Below are positions 49,906 to 60,237 of a DNA stretch of 64,000 nt, in pieces (positions within the stretch are counted from its first letter, which is position 1; every line of letters starts with the position of its first letter). The notes beneath the pieces were generated by a model. The model was not told the origin of the DNA. It saw nothing but the letters and a program-made list of their open reading frames with translations, and did not search any database. The stretch spans positions 2,663,301 through 2,727,300 of the forward strand of contig NZ_CP050192.1 in assembly GCF_011694515.1 (NCBI RefSeq), read 5' to 3'. This stretch comes from Mycobacterium sp. DL592. GTDB taxonomy: Bacteria > Actinomycetota > Actinomycetes > Mycobacteriales > Mycobacteriaceae. The translations under genes were made by a program, and so were the position numbers.

Positions 49906-50925
49906 CTAGCCGGGAACCAGGCTGAGCAACAGGTCCGGCCCGATCCGGTCGACACCGTCGTACCGCCACCGCAGCGCCCGGGCGATGCTGAGCACGCCCA
50001 CGTCGTCGACGGCGGTGATCGGACCACCGAGCAGAATGGGCGCGACGTAGGCCAGGATCCGGTCGATCACCCCCGCCCGCAGGAAGGCTCCCGCCAGCGT
50101 CGGGCCACCCTCGAGGAGTACATCGGTACGGTCGGTCAGCGCGCGAATCACCTCGTGCGGGTCATGGGTACGGATCACCATGGTGCGCGAATCATCGTTG
50201 AGTACATTGGATTCCGTGGATATCTCACGCTTGCCCACCACCACCCGCAGCGGCTGACGTTCGGCGAGGCCGCCGCCGGGCAGCCGTGCGGTCAGCGTCG
50301 GGTTGTCGACGAGCACCGTACCGGTGCCGACCACGATCGCGTCGGCCGCCGCCCGCCGCCGGTGCACATCGGCGCGGGCGGCGTCACTGGTGATCCACTG
50401 CGACGACCCGTCGGCGGCGGCGCTGCGGCCGTCGACGCTCGTGGCGAACTTCCACGTGACATGCGGCCGCCCGGTGCGCTGCTTGTGCAGCCACTCGCGC
50501 AGCGGGCCGATCGTCACCTCGTCGGCGCACACCCCGCTGGTGACCGTGACACCGGCCGCGCGCAACCGCTGGGCGCCACCCGAGGCCACCGGGTTGGGGT
50601 CGGCGACCGCATAGACCACCGCCGCCACGCCCGCCGCGATCAACGCGTCGACGCAGGGCGGGGTGCGGCCGTGGTGGTTGCAGGGCTCGAGGGTCACTAC
50701 GGCGGTGCCGCCCCTGGCCAGTTGCCCCGCCGCCCGCAAGGCGATCACCTCGGCGTGCGGCCCGCCAGCGGGCTCCGTGCCGCCGACCCCGACGATATCG
50801 CCGTCCTGGCTCAGGATGACCGCTCCCACAGGGGGATTGGGATATGTGGTGCCTTTGACCCGCTGTGCCCGCTCGAGGGCCAGCCGCATCGCGGCCTCGA
50901 TCATCGCCGGTGTCGCGGCGATCAT
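49906..50925 (-). CDS. ribD: Bifunctional riboflavin deaminase/reductase RibD
   Basis: Carries out the deaminase and reductase steps of riboflavin synthesis. The 339-residue protein has the N-terminal deaminase zinc site PHAEVIALR and [14 protein letters not shown], and a C-terminal DHFR-like reductase domain starting near [15 protein letters not shown] and ending with [11 protein letters not shown]. Both active sites look intact. The ATG overlaps the rpe stop (ATGA). In M. tuberculosis the gene is also called ribG. Confidence 0.95.
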   Translation of the reverse strand: MIAATPAMIEAAMRLALERAQRVKGTTYPNPPVGAVILSQDGDIVGVGGTEPAGGPHAEVIALRAAGQLARGGTAVVTLEPCNHHGRTPPCVDALIAAGVAAVVYAVADPNPVASGGAQRLRAAGVTVTSGVCADEVTIGPLREWLHKQRTGRPHVTWKFATSVDGRSAAADGSSQWITSDAARADVHRRRAAADAIVVGTGTVLVDNPTLTARLPGGGLAERQPLRVVVGKREISTESNVLNDDSRTMVIRTHDPHEVIRALTDRTDVLLEGGPTLAGAFLRAGVIDRILAYVAPILLGGPITAVDDVGVLSIARALRWRYDGVDRIGPDLLLSLVPG

Positions 50926-51608
50926 AGGGTCAGATGCGGTGAGGCGGCACCGGCCCTGCGGCGCAGGGCTTCCACCGCCGCGGCCGGGTCCTGCGCCCCG
51001 TAGACCGCCGAGCCCGCCACGAAGCAGTCCACTCCGGCCTCGGCGGCCATCTCGATGGTGTCGGCGTTGATGCCGCCGTCGATCTCCACCAGGATCGTCA
51101 ACTCCCCCGCGTCGACGAGCCGGCGCGCCGTCGCGACTTTCGCCAGCACCTCGGGGATGAAGCTCTGCCCGCCGAAGCCCGGCTCGACCGACATCACCAG
51201 CAGGGTGTCGAAGTCGCGCAGGATCTCCAGGTAGGGCTCCAGCGGCGTGCCGGGTTTGACCGCCAGGCCGGCCTTGGCGCCGGCGGCGCGGATGTCGCGG
51301 GCCACCGACACCGGATTGTCGGTCGCCTCGGCGTGGAACGTCACGTTGTAGGCGCCGGCCTCGGCGTAGGGCGGCGCCCAGCGCTCCGGGTTCTCGATCA
51401 TCAGATGGCAGTCCATCGGAATGTCGGTGGCCGCCAGCAGGCTTTCCACCACCGGCAGCCCGAGGGTGAGGTTGGGCACGAAGTGCGCGTCCATCACGTC
51501 CACGTGCAGCCAGTCCGCACCCTCGACGGCCGCGGCCTCCTCGGCGAGACGGGCGAAATCGGCGGACAGGATCGACGGTGCGATCAATGGTCGGGACGGT
51601 GTCGCCAT
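50922..51608 (-). CDS. rpe: Ribulose-phosphate 3-epimerase
   Basis: Interconverts ribulose 5-phosphate and xylulose 5-phosphate. A 228-residue TIM barrel with [23 protein letters not shown] (metal-binding His and Asp), [22 protein letters not shown] and the phosphate-binding EIDGGIN. It sits apart from the main pentose phosphate operon, coupled instead to ribD, as in other mycobacteria. It feeds the same ribulose 5-phosphate pool that RibBA draws on. Confidence 0.97.
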   Translation of the reverse strand: MATPSRPLIAPSILSADFARLAEEAAAVEGADWLHVDVMDAHFVPNLTLGLPVVESLLAATDIPMDCHLMIENPERWAPPYAEAGAYNVTFHAEATDNPVSVARDIRAAGAKAGLAVKPGTPLEPYLEILRDFDTLLVMSVEPGFGGQSFIPEVLAKVATARRLVDAGELTILVEIDGGINADTIEMAAEAGVDCFVAGSAVYGAQDPAAAVEALRRRAGAASPHLTL

Positions 51609-51630
51609 GGCTGTCAGCCTAAAGGCTGGT

Positions 51631-53130
51631 TCAGAGGTGTTTTTGCAGGGCGGCGGCGAACATGGCGTCGGTGCCGTGCCGATGCGGCCACAACTGCACG
51701 TACGGTCCGGGGCCCAGCTCGTCCACCGGGGCGAACAACGGCCGGGTGTCCAGCGCGGTGACCGGCTGGCGGCGCAGCGCGTCGGACACCACGCCGACGG
51801 TCTCGGCCAGGTGCGGTGAACAGGTGGCGTAGAGCACCACCCCGCCTGGCCGGGTCAGCGCGATCGCGGCGGCCAGCAGTTCGCGCTGCAGTTTGGCCAA
51901 CGCCGGGACATCGGCCGGAGTGCGGCGCCAGCGGGCCTCCGGGCGCCTGCGTAGCGCGCCCAGCCCGGTACACGGCGCGTCGACCAGGACGCGGTCAAAG
52001 CTGTTCGGCTCCAACCCGGACTCGCGGCCGTCGACCCGCAGCACCTCGACCGGCAGGCCGCGGGTGTTCTGCTCGACGAGATCGGCCCGCCGCGGCGCGG
52101 GTTCGATCGCGGTCACGGTGCCACCCTGTTGGGCGGCGATCGCAGCGATCAGAGCAGTCTTACCGCCCGGCCCCGAACACAGATCAAGCCACCGGCCGCC
52201 GTCCTCGCCGAGCAGCGGCGCCAGCGTCAGCGCGCGGGCCACCAACTGGCTGCCCTCGTCTTGCACCAGCGCCTTCGAGTCGCGCACCGCGGCCAGCTGG
52301 CCGGGATCGCCACCGGAAAGGTAGACCGCATACGGCGAGTAGCGCCCGACCGTCGCGCCGGCCTCCTGCGCGAGTTCGGTGGCGGTCAGCGCGCCGGGCC
52401 GGGCGGCCAGGTGCACGGCGGGCCGGGCATCGTCGGCGGCCAGCGCCGCGTCGAGTTCGGCGGCGTCCGCGCCGAGCGCGTCGGTGAACGCCTGGGCGAT
52501 CCAGCGCGGGTGGGCGTGCACGAACGCCAGGTGCCCGACGGGATCGCTGTCCTGCGCCGGCGCCAGTTCGGCCATCCAGGCTGCTTCGTCGCGAGCGGAG
52601 ATCGCGCGCAACACGCCGTTGACGAAACCGGCTCGCACACTGTCGAATTCGATCCCGGCCTGCTCGACCGTCGTCGAGACTGCGGCGTGCGGCGCCACAT
52701 TGGTACGCAGGAGCTGGTAGCCGCCGAGGCGCAACAAGTCCAGCAGCACCGGGTCGATCTGATCGGTCGGGCGACCGGCCGCCGCCGCGATCACCGCGTC
52801 GAGCAGGCCCCGCATGCGAGATGTGCCATAGGCGAGCTCGGTGGCGAAGGCCGCGTCGCGGCCGCTCATACCGCGCTCGGCCAGCATGGCGGGCAGGGCC
52901 AGATTGGCGTAGGCGTCGCGCTCGGAGACCGCGCGCAGGACGTCGAACGCGACCTGCCGGGCGGGATCGAGCGGGGCGCGCTGCGGGCGGCGAGGCGGCC
53001 GCTGCTGGCCGGCATCGCGCCGCGGCGGCCCACCGGTCTTACCGTCGCGGCCACGCCCCTGAAAAGGTCTGCCGCTCTGTCCTTTTCCGCGGTCGCGGTC
53101 GTTGCCGCCGCGCGGCGAGCGTTCGGTCAC
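51631..53130 (-). CDS. rsmB: 16S rRNA m5C967 methyltransferase RsmB/Fmu
   Basis: Methylates a cytosine of 16S rRNA with SAM. The 499-residue protein has a basic, Gly/Arg-rich N-terminal extension of about 50 residues, then a NusB-like RNA-binding domain ([20 protein letters not shown]), and the methyltransferase domain with [29 protein letters not shown] and the catalytic ATCSPHLAE. The GTG at 53130 overlaps the fmt stop (GTGA). The fmt-rsmB pairing is widespread in bacteria. The basic extension is longer than in E. coli and probably binds RNA. Confidence 0.95.
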   Translation of the reverse strand: MTERSPRGGNDRDRGKGQSGRPFQGRGRDGKTGGPPRRDAGQQRPPRRPQRAPLDPARQVAFDVLRAVSERDAYANLALPAMLAERGMSGRDAAFATELAYGTSRMRGLLDAVIAAAAGRPTDQIDPVLLDLLRLGGYQLLRTNVAPHAAVSTTVEQAGIEFDSVRAGFVNGVLRAISARDEAAWMAELAPAQDSDPVGHLAFVHAHPRWIAQAFTDALGADAAELDAALAADDARPAVHLAARPGALTATELAQEAGATVGRYSPYAVYLSGGDPGQLAAVRDSKALVQDEGSQLVARALTLAPLLGEDGGRWLDLCSGPGGKTALIAAIAAQQGGTVTAIEPAPRRADLVEQNTRGLPVEVLRVDGRESGLEPNSFDRVLVDAPCTGLGALRRRPEARWRRTPADVPALAKLQRELLAAAIALTRPGGVVLYATCSPHLAETVGVVSDALRRQPVTALDTRPLFAPVDELGPGPYVQLWPHRHGTDAMFAAALQKHL

Positions 53131-54056
53131 GAGGCACGCACCGTTTCGTTCAGCCGGGCGCCGCGGGCCCAGTCCGCGGCGTTCATCGGTTTCTTGCCAG
53201 GTGGCTGCACCAGCCCGAGTACCACCGGGTGCGAGCCGGTTCCCACCAGGACCGTCGAACGTTCGGCTCGAATCTGACCGGGCGGCAGCGACTCTACGTT
53301 CTCTTCGACGCTCACCGGCCCGACCTTGACGCGGATGTCGCCGACCATCGTCCAGGCACCGGGGCCGGGCGTCACCGCACGGATCTGGCGTTCGATGACG
53401 TGAGCGGGCAGCTCCCAGCGGATGCGGGCCTGCTCGACGGTGATCTTCGGGGCAAGGCTGATCCCATCCGCGGGCTGCGGCACCGGGCTCAGTGCGCCGT
53501 CCTCGATGCCGTCCAGGGTGGTCTCGAGCAGGCCCGCACCCGAGATCGCCAGCCTGCCCAACAGCGCCCCTGCGGTGTCGGACGGCCGGATCGTCTCGGT
53601 CACCACGCCGTAGACCGGACCGGAATCCAGGCTGGGTTCGATGAGGAAAGTCGTTGCGCCCGTGACGGTGTCACCCGCGGCGATGGCTGCCTGGACGGGC
53701 GCGGCACCCCGCCAGGCGGGTAGCAGTGAGAAGTGCAGATTGATCCAGCCCCGCGCCGGTACTGCCAGCAGCGCCTCGCCGAGCAGCGCTCCATAGGCCA
53801 CCACCGCACAGCAGTCCGGCCCCAGATCGGTCAGTTCGGTGACGAACTCCGGGGTGTTCGGCCGCGGCGGCCGCAACACCGGAATCCCGGCGTCGAGGGC
53901 CAGTTGGGCCACCGGCGACGGCGCGGTTTTGCCGCGTCGGCCCGCGGCGGCGTCCGGGCGGGTCAGCACCGCGACCACCTCGTGCCGCGGCGAGTCGATG
54001 AACCGCTGCAACGACGGCAGTGCCGGTTCGGGGGTACCGGCGAAAACGATTCGCAT
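53127..54056 (-). CDS. fmt: Methionyl-tRNA formyltransferase
   Basis: Formylates initiator Met-tRNA. The 309-residue protein has [16 protein letters not shown] at the N terminus, the catalytic [18 protein letters not shown] (Asn-His-Asp type site begins NLHFSLLP) and [22 protein letters not shown]-terminal OB-fold domain follows. Its stop overlaps the rsmB start. The LemA gene ends 27 bases upstream. Confidence 0.96.
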   Translation of the reverse strand: MRIVFAGTPEPALPSLQRFIDSPRHEVVAVLTRPDAAAGRRGKTAPSPVAQLALDAGIPVLRPPRPNTPEFVTELTDLGPDCCAVVAYGALLGEALLAVPARGWINLHFSLLPAWRGAAPVQAAIAAGDTVTGATTFLIEPSLDSGPVYGVVTETIRPSDTAGALLGRLAISGAGLLETTLDGIEDGALSPVPQPADGISLAPKITVEQARIRWELPAHVIERQIRAVTPGPGAWTMVGDIRVKVGPVSVEENVESLPPGQIRAERSTVLVGTGSHPVVLGLVQPPGKKPMNAADWARGARLNETVRAS

Positions 54057-54083
54057 GAGCCTACTTCGGGCTTCCGCAGGCGG

Positions 54084-54620
54084 TCATCGTGGCACCTGAT
54101 AGAACTCACGTTGCTTTACCCCGGCCATTCCGGCCACGAACATCCACGGGATGGTCGTGGTCAGCCGGTTCACCGTTGCCACGGCGTCGTTGTAGTACTG
54201 GCGGGCGAAGGCCAGCTTGTCCTCGGTGTCGGCGAGGTTCTGCTGCAGGTTCAGAAAGTTGTTCGACGAGTTCAGCTGTGGGTAGGTCTGACCCAGTGCC
54301 AGCACCTGCCCGACGGCGGTGTCGAACTGCTGCTCCGCCGCACCGCGCTGCGCCACCGACTTACCGGCGGTCGCCGCCGCCAGGGCGGCTTGGGCGTCGG
54401 CGACGTGATCGAGGATCGCCTTCTCGTGGGCGGCGAAGGTCTGCACGGTGCTGACCAGGCTGGGGATCAGCGACGCGCGTCGGGTCAGCTGCACGTCGAT
54501 GCCGCCGAGCGCCTCGTCGACGCGGACGTCGGCGGCGCGAACCTTGTTGTAGCCCACCACGAATCCGCCGAGTACCAGTACCGCGATCAGCAGCACCAGT
54601 ACGAGCACGAAGGTCACCAT
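54084..54620 (-). CDS. LemA-family membrane protein
   Basis: A 178-residue protein with one N-terminal membrane helix (VTFVLVLVLLIAVLVLGGFV) and a long helical bundle containing LEMA-type signatures: DVRVDEALGGIDVQLTRRA, SLIPSLVSTVQ and LQQNLADTEDKLAFARQYYN. Function is unclear. It starts within the last bases of the DUF2207 gene (seven-base overlap). LemA and DUF2207 proteins are often paired, which suggests that they work together at the membrane. Confidence 0.9.
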   Translation of the reverse strand: MVTFVLVLVLLIAVLVLGGFVVGYNKVRAADVRVDEALGGIDVQLTRRASLIPSLVSTVQTFAAHEKAILDHVADAQAALAAATAGKSVAQRGAAEQQFDTAVGQVLALGQTYPQLNSSNNFLNLQQNLADTEDKLAFARQYYNDAVATVNRLTTTIPWMFVAGMAGVKQREFYQVPR

Positions 54621-56425
54621 GAACCGCCTCCTCCTCCGCCGCCGCCACCACCGCCACCGCCGCTGAACCCGCCGCCGCCGCTGCTGCTCGACGACGATGA
54701 CTGTGAGGCGCTGTAGGCACTGATGGACGACGACAATGCCGACTCGAAGCTGTCGAAACTAGCACCACCGCCGCCCGCGGAATGCCAGCTGGTGCCCGAC
54801 GAGGAGTGGTACCACTGCGGATCCGGCGGCGGCTGGTTGGTGGCGGCCTGGTACTTGCGCGCCCACAGCGCGGCCACGCCACCGGCTACGGCGAACGGAA
54901 TGTAGGCGGTGTAGAGATCCTTGCGGGCGGCGAAGTCGAACCGCGACTCCGCCGAGTCGGTGGACAGCATGCGATAGAAACCGCCGACCTCGGACCACAG
55001 TTGGCGGCCGGCCGGTGAGCGCCTGCTGCCCACACCGCTGCGCCAGGCGCCCGCCGACAGCAGGAAGAACACCGCGAATGGCAGGCCCCACAACGTGATC
55101 GGGAAGAGGATCCGGAAGAAGCCGCAGACGGCAAGCACAAGGGCGACCAGGTTGGCGAACCGCAACCACAGCTCGACGCGGCGTTTGACGATCAGGCCCT
55201 CGTCGAGTGCCCACTTCTTGACCGTCTCGGCCATCAGCTCCTTGGCGGTGGTCAGCTTCCGGCCAGAGGAGACCGTGCCGTCGGCGTCGAACTCCGCCCC
55301 AGGTCTGTTCAGGCCCAGCAGCGAGCCGACCGCCACACTGACCGCGTCGACGTCGACCCACGCGCCGGGCTCGCCGGTGGCACGAATGGTCCAATTCTTC
55401 TTGCCGGCCTGGTTGAGCGAGACCAGTCCGCGGTCTGCGAGGTAGAACATCGTGGCGGTTAACCCGTCCGTGGGCACCTTCTCGGTTCGGATGTACTCGC
55501 ACTGCACCGGACCGAGGCCCTTGGGCGGGGCGTACTGCAGCGGGAATCCCGGCGACGGTTCGACGGTGGTCCGCCACCACAGGTAGCCGCCGAGGCCCGC
55601 GGTCAGGGTCAGGCCCAGCAGCCACAGGGTGGTCGGCAGCGACCTTCCGAGCACCCGATCCCAGCGGTATGACCACGGCAGTTCGGTGCGCGCCGGGGTC
55701 GGCACGTCGACGGCGGCGCGCACCGTCACCGGTGTGCGCGGCGCCAGCCCCGTGGCCGAGAAGCGGACCGTGTCGCCGTCGACGGTCAGCCCGTCGCAGG
55801 CCCGGCCGACGCCGGTGCCCACCGAGCACTGCGCGCCGGGCACACCGCCGGGCAGGGTGACGGTGATGTCGGCGCGGTCGATCTGGTTGTTCCACGCCGG
55901 CGCGATGACGTTCCAGAAGAAGGCCGACGGCGCGGACTGGCTTCCCGTGGTCGATGCGAATGTCCGGTTGGCCCCGGTGGTGCCGGGATCCAGTACACCG
56001 TCGATGGTGTAGCGGATGCGGAAGACGTGCGTCCCGTAGTCGAGCACCTGGTCCGGGTCGCCGATCTTGGCGACGCGGAACCGTTCGCCGCTTTCCCACA
56101 GCATCTGGTACGGGATCGGCCGGTCGTCCATCAGGATCTCGGTGACCTGCGGCACCTGGCGGACATGCGGATCGTTCTGGTTGGCGATGTCCCAGTAGCG
56201 GAAGATGCCGTGCCGGCCACCCGGGAATTTGCCGGTGATGATCTCGGTCGCATCCATCCGGCCGGCGCCGTCGACGACGAAGTCGGCGCGATAGTTGGTG
56301 ATCACGACCGGGTCGTAGGCGGCTCCACCGCTCGGCGTGAAGCTGAAGAGCACCGGCCACAGCAGCCCAATCGCAATGAGCAGCAACGAGATCGACCACG
56401 CGATGGCACGGCCGAATCCCTTCAT
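54614..56425 (-). CDS. DUF2207 membrane protein with poly-Gly tail
   Basis: A 603-residue protein. The open frame continues upstream into priA sequence, but MKGFGRAIAW at 56425 is the natural start. After a first membrane segment (about residues 8-28) comes a beta-rich extracytoplasmic domain of about 230 residues (VITNYRADFVVDGAGRMD, with GIFRYWDI). A second helix, a cytoplasmic domain and two or three more helices follow. The C terminus is Ser-rich and then almost pure Gly, ending in Trp, a hallmark of this family. Function is unknown; pairing with LemA is the best clue. Confidence 0.9.
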   Translation of the reverse strand: MKGFGRAIAWSISLLLIAIGLLWPVLFSFTPSGGAAYDPVVITNYRADFVVDGAGRMDATEIITGKFPGGRHGIFRYWDIANQNDPHVRQVPQVTEILMDDRPIPYQMLWESGERFRVAKIGDPDQVLDYGTHVFRIRYTIDGVLDPGTTGANRTFASTTGSQSAPSAFFWNVIAPAWNNQIDRADITVTLPGGVPGAQCSVGTGVGRACDGLTVDGDTVRFSATGLAPRTPVTVRAAVDVPTPARTELPWSYRWDRVLGRSLPTTLWLLGLTLTAGLGGYLWWRTTVEPSPGFPLQYAPPKGLGPVQCEYIRTEKVPTDGLTATMFYLADRGLVSLNQAGKKNWTIRATGEPGAWVDVDAVSVAVGSLLGLNRPGAEFDADGTVSSGRKLTTAKELMAETVKKWALDEGLIVKRRVELWLRFANLVALVLAVCGFFRILFPITLWGLPFAVFFLLSAGAWRSGVGSRRSPAGRQLWSEVGGFYRMLSTDSAESRFDFAARKDLYTAYIPFAVAGGVAALWARKYQAATNQPPPDPQWYHSSSGTSWHSAGGGGASFDSFESALSSSISAYSASQSSSSSSSGGGGFSGGGGGGGGGGGGGSW

Positions 56426-56454
56426 GACACCTCCGAAGTGTGTTGGGCCCCGGC

Positions 56455-58452
56455 TTACCCTATGTGCAACGGGTCGATCTGTACCCGAACCGCCTCGTGA
56501 TCGTGGCGGGCACTGTGGATCGCGGTGGCCTGGCGCAGGGACGCCGCCAGTGCCAGACCCTCGTCCCGGCGCACCCGCACCAGCATCCGGATCACCGGTT
56601 CCTCGGCGGCGGTGGCCGGTGGGCGGCGCACCCCCGGTGGCAGGTCCACGGGGCCCAGCAGGTCCGCGTCCTCCGGCAGTTCGGCGTGCTCGAGCAGCGC
56701 ACGGACCGCCTCGGAACCACCGTCGACCACGGCCATGTGCACGCTGGGCGGCAGCCCCACCTCGGCGCGGGAGTCCAATTCGGCTTCGGCGTGCCCGACC
56801 GGATCCCATTTGACCAGGGCCTGCACGGTCGGGATGGTCGACTCCGCGACGACGGCGACCACGCCCCCGTCGGCGCGGGACTGCACCAGGGCCGACGCCG
56901 CCATCCAGCGCCGCAGGGTGTCCTCGGCGGCGCGCAGGTCCTGGCGGCCCAGCATTGCCCAGCTGTCCAGCAGCAGGGCCGCGCCGTAGCCGTCGGGGGC
57001 GTGTGGTTCGGCGCCCGGGGTGGCGACGACGAGCGCGGGCCCGGGTCCGATCTCGCTGTGCACGGTATCGCCCGCCGACGTCACCACCGTCGTGCCCGGG
57101 AAGGCCCGGCCCATCTCCTCGGCGGTGCGCCGCGCGCCGACCACCACTGCGCGGATCGCGTCCGAGCCGCAGCGGCGGCAGCGCAGCGCCGGGTCGATGC
57201 GGCCGCACCAGCGGCAGACCGCCCCCGAGGACGCGCCCGACAGCGACAGCGGCCCCGTGCAGTGCCGGCAGCGGGCGATCGTTCGGCAGCGCGCGCAGGC
57301 CACTGAGGGGATGTAGCCGCGGCGGGGCACCTGGATCAGCACGGGCGCGCCGCGCTCGAGGGCCGCCCTGGCGGCGCGCAACGCCACCGACGGCAGCCGT
57401 GCGGTGCGGGCCGCAGCATCGCGTTCCTCGGCGTAGCCGCCGTCCTCCAGCGCGACCACCCGCGGCGAACAGGCCCGGACCACCGGGCGGGCCGCCACCA
57501 GATCGTGCGCCCAGCCGCTGCGCACCAGAGCCTGCGCCTCGGCAGTGCGGGCGTAGCCGCCGATCACCGCGGCGCAGCGCAGCTGGTGGGCGCGCAACAT
57601 GGCGACCTCGCGGGCGTGCGGGTAGGGGGCTCGTGGTTCGGCCAGCGTGTCGTCACCGTCATCCCAGACGATGACCAGGCCGAGCCGTTCCACCGGTGCG
57701 AACACTGCGCTGCGGGTCCCGATGACGAGTCGGGCGTGGCCGCGCAGCACCGACAGCCACCGCCGGTAGCGCGCCGACGGTCCGAGCCCGGCCGACAGCG
57801 CCACCACGGCGGTCTCGTCGATCCGGGCGGTCGCCGCCCGCCACACCGCGTCGATGTCGCGCTGGTCGGGCACGATGGCCAGCACGCCGTAGCCGCCGCT
57901 GACCGCTGCCGCGGCGGCTTCGGCTATGCGGTCGCACCACTGCTCCCCCGGCAGCGCCTGCCAGACCGCCCGGGCCGCTCTGCCCTCGCGCAGCGCCGTC
58001 AGGAACTGCTCCCCGCGGCCGTAACGCGCCCACCCCGCCGGGTCGACCGGATCGGTCACCGGTAGCAACGGTGTGGCGGCGTCGTCCTTCTCCGCCCTGG
58101 CGTGCCGTGGCGGGATCGCCAGCCGCAGAACATCGGGGCGGGTGCCCGCGTAGCGGGCGGCGACCGCGTCGACGAGGCGGCGCACCTCAGGGGTGAGCAC
58201 CGGCTGCGCCGAGATCACCCGGTCCAGCCAGCCGAGTTGGCCAACATGGTCGGTGTCGGAGCGCCGCTCGAGAACGAAGGCGTCGACCAGCCGGCCGTGG
58301 AATCGGACCCGCACCCGGACACCGGGCTGGGCGTCGTCGGATTGTTCGGCCGAGACCAGGTAGTCGAACTCGCGGTCCAGGTGTGGCACCGACAGCATCG
58401 GCAGTACGCGCGCGATGGGTTCGTGTTCAGCGGCCTGCCGGATGTTCGGCAC
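56455..58452 (-). CDS. priA: Primosomal protein N' (PriA), helicase motifs degenerate
   Basis: A 665-residue PriA-family protein for replication restart. The N-terminal DNA-binding domain is recognisable (ARVLPMLSVPHLDREFDYLV), and eight zinc-site cysteines are kept in CARCRTIARCRHC, CRWCG and CRRCGS. The Walker A loop normally seen as GxTGSGKT is missing (the region reads ALPGEQWCDRIAEAA), and the DEEH box is replaced by IVWDDGDDTLAEP. ATP-driven unwinding is therefore unlikely, and a structural or loading role is inferred. The GTG start has TAGTCT six bases upstream and is probably leaderless. Confidence 0.92.
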   Translation of the reverse strand: MPNIRQAAEHEPIARVLPMLSVPHLDREFDYLVSAEQSDDAQPGVRVRVRFHGRLVDAFVLERRSDTDHVGQLGWLDRVISAQPVLTPEVRRLVDAVAARYAGTRPDVLRLAIPPRHARAEKDDAATPLLPVTDPVDPAGWARYGRGEQFLTALREGRAARAVWQALPGEQWCDRIAEAAAAAVSGGYGVLAIVPDQRDIDAVWRAATARIDETAVVALSAGLGPSARYRRWLSVLRGHARLVIGTRSAVFAPVERLGLVIVWDDGDDTLAEPRAPYPHAREVAMLRAHQLRCAAVIGGYARTAEAQALVRSGWAHDLVAARPVVRACSPRVVALEDGGYAEERDAAARTARLPSVALRAARAALERGAPVLIQVPRRGYIPSVACARCRTIARCRHCTGPLSLSGASSGAVCRWCGRIDPALRCRRCGSDAIRAVVVGARRTAEEMGRAFPGTTVVTSAGDTVHSEIGPGPALVVATPGAEPHAPDGYGAALLLDSWAMLGRQDLRAAEDTLRRWMAASALVQSRADGGVVAVVAESTIPTVQALVKWDPVGHAEAELDSRAEVGLPPSVHMAVVDGGSEAVRALLEHAELPEDADLLGPVDLPPGVRRPPATAAEEPVIRMLVRVRRDEGLALAASLRQATAIHSARHDHEAVRVQIDPLHIG

Positions 58453-58458
58453 CGTCGA

Positions 58459-58464
58459 AGACTA
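58459..58464 (-). promoter_or_regulatory. Predicted -10 of priA (leaderless)
   Basis: TAGTCT on the minus strand, six bases before the priA GTG, with no Shine-Dalgarno. It fits TANNNT. Confidence 0.45.
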
Positions 58465-58487
58465 CCGATGCACGCCGACAACGCACC

Positions 58488-59189
58488 TCAGTCGCGCGGG
58501 GCGCGGCCGAAGAAGAATCCGGCCGTGATCAACACCTGGGACGTCGCGTACACCCACCAGATCGGCACCTCCAGCGCGTTGGACGCCAGGACGAACTTGC
58601 CGATGCCGATCAGGCCGTCGGAGATCGCGAAGCACACCGCACCCGCAGCCGTCCACGGCGTGGGCAGTTGCGCCAGCAGCGCCGCGCACACCATCGCCCC
58701 GAGCACCCCGATGTAGACCGTCACCGGGATCGTCAGGCCCTCGGCGGTCAGCGTGGGCCAGAACCAGATCAGCAGGCCCGCGCACAGGACCACCATCACC
58801 GCCGCGGCAACCAGTCGGGGCGCGCTGCGCCCGCGCAGCGGCAGCAGGGCACCCAGGTAGCAGAGGTGGGCCACCAGAAACGAGCCGAGGCCCAGGACGA
58901 ACGACGGCTTCCACCACGGCATCGCCAGGAAGAAGTCGCCGCCTGCGGAGAACAGCAGCGCAGCGACCAGCCAGCGCCGCTCCCGCACGATCGGATGCCA
59001 CCGGGCGGCCACCGCAAGGAGCACGGCCATCAGCGCCTTGACGGCGGGCTGTCCCGGGAAGCGCCCGGTCAGCTCGGCGTTCGCCGGCAGAGCCACCGCG
59101 GTGAGCACCAGGAAGATCCCGTAGCCGACGGCCGTGGCCGCAGCCGCCGCCCACCATCTCGTCAGCGGCCGTGCGTACGGTGAGCTCAT
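58488..59189 (-). CDS. YhhN-family integral membrane protein (lysoplasmalogenase-like)
   Basis: About 233 residues with seven or eight hydrophobic segments. YhhN (TMEM86-like) conserved polar residues appear in [32 protein letters not shown] and [18 protein letters not shown], where the Asp residues sit in membrane segments. Eukaryotic relatives hydrolyse lysoplasmalogen; the bacterial substrate is unknown. The ATG at 59189 overlaps the start codon of the divergent esterase gene; no ribosome-binding site or -10 is obvious for this strand, so the true start could differ. Confidence 0.82.
   Translation of the reverse strand: MSSPYARPLTRWWAAAAATAVGYGIFLVLTAVALPANAELTGRFPGQPAVKALMAVLLAVAARWHPIVRERRWLVAALLFSAGGDFFLAMPWWKPSFVLGLGSFLVAHLCYLGALLPLRGRSAPRLVAAAVMVVLCAGLLIWFWPTLTAEGLTIPVTVYIGVLGAMVCAALLAQLPTPWTAAGAVCFAISDGLIGIGKFVLASNALEVPIWWVYATSQVLITAGFFFGRAPRD
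59176..59181 (+). promoter_or_regulatory. Predicted -10 of the esterase gene (leaderless)
   Basis: TACGGT fits TANNNT and lies six bases (gagctc) before the ATG at 59188, with no ribosome-binding site. It falls within the first codons of the divergent YhhN-family gene. Confidence 0.45.
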
Positions 59190-60162
59190 GCCAAGCTTGG
59201 ACAGACCGCCGGTGGACGCCATCCTGCAGAAGGTACTGGAAGCCGTGCCGTTCCAGTTGACCGTCGACGGCGGAGTCGAGGAGGCCCGCCAGCGACTGCG
59301 CGAGCTGCCGCGCCGACCGGTCCATCCGGGTCTGCGCGTCGAGGACCACCACATCGACGGCCCGGGCGGCCCGATCCCGATCCGGGTCTACTGGCCCGAC
59401 GGCATCGAGCAGCCTCCGGGGTCCATTCCCGGGTCGCTCCGCTCCTGCCCTCCGGTGACGATGTACTTCCACGGCGGCGGGTTCGCTGTCGGCGACCTCG
59501 ACACCCACGACGGCACCGCGCGGGATCATGCGGTGGCCGCCCAGACTCTCGTGGTGTCGGTGGACTACCGGCTCGCACCCGAGCATCCCTACCCCGCCGC
59601 CGTCGAGGACGTCTGGGCGGCGACCCGCTGGGTGGCCGACAACGCCGGCCGGTTCGGCGCCGACGCCTCGCGGCTGGCAGTGGCCGGCGATTCCGCCGGC
59701 GGCACACTCTCGGCGGTCGTCGCCCAACTCGCCCGCGACAGCGGCGGACCGCAGCTGGCGTTCCAGCTGCTCTGGTATCCCTCGACGATGTGGGACACCT
59801 CGCTGCCGTCGTTCGCCGAGAACGCCGACGCGCCGGTACTCGACAACGCCGCGATCGCCGCGTTCACCCGCTGGTACGCCGGTCACCTCGACCTCAGCGA
59901 CCCGCCCGCAACGCTGGCCCCCGGTCGCGCCGACGACCTGTCGGCGGTGGCGCCCGCCTACGTCGCCGTCGCCGGTCACGATCCGCTGCGTGATGACGGA
60001 GCCCGCTACGCCGAGCTGCTGGCGGCGGCCGGTGTAACAGTTGAGCTGCACAATGCCGACACACTGGTGCATGGCTATCTTGGCTACGCAGGCGTGGTCC
60101 CGGCGGCGACCGAGGCGACGCAGCGTGGCCTGACGGCTCTGCGGGCAGCTCTACACCGCTGA
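59188..60162 (+). CDS. Alpha/beta-hydrolase esterase, hormone-sensitive lipase (Lip) family
   Basis: A 324-residue esterase of the HSL family that includes the mycobacterial LipH/LipI group. The oxyanion motif is [11 protein letters not shown]. The nucleophile Ser is in GDSAGGTLS, the acid Asp in [13 protein letters not shown] and the catalytic His in [11 protein letters not shown], so the triad is complete. There is no signal peptide, so it probably acts on short-chain esters in the cytosol. M. tuberculosis has lipH at a similar place between metK and priA (by my recollection). The start at 59188 (MPSLDRPP) suits a leaderless message; the frame is open back to 59134. Confidence 0.9.
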   Translation: MPSLDRPPVDAILQKVLEAVPFQLTVDGGVEEARQRLRELPRRPVHPGLRVEDHHIDGPGGPIPIRVYWPDGIEQPPGSIPGSLRSCPPVTMYFHGGGFAVGDLDTHDGTARDHAVAAQTLVVSVDYRLAPEHPYPAAVEDVWAATRWVADNAGRFGADASRLAVAGDSAGGTLSAVVAQLARDSGGPQLAFQLLWYPSTMWDTSLPSFAENADAPVLDNAAIAAFTRWYAGHLDLSDPPATLAPGRADDLSAVAPAYVAVAGHDPLRDDGARYAELLAAAGVTVELHNADTLVHGYLGYAGVVPAATEATQRGLTALRAALHR

Positions 60163-60237
60163 CCAGCCAATCTTGTCGCGGCAGTCCGGGACAGGCCACA
60201 ATGGCAACACATGCCACAACACGGAGGACTCATCCCC

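Noticed and set aside
54614..57208. An 864-codon frame joining priA-antiphase sequence to the DUF2207 protein
   Set aside because: The first 260 residues are the wrong frame of priA and are Arg/Gly/Ala rich. The family start at 56425 explains the gene, so this is not a fusion.
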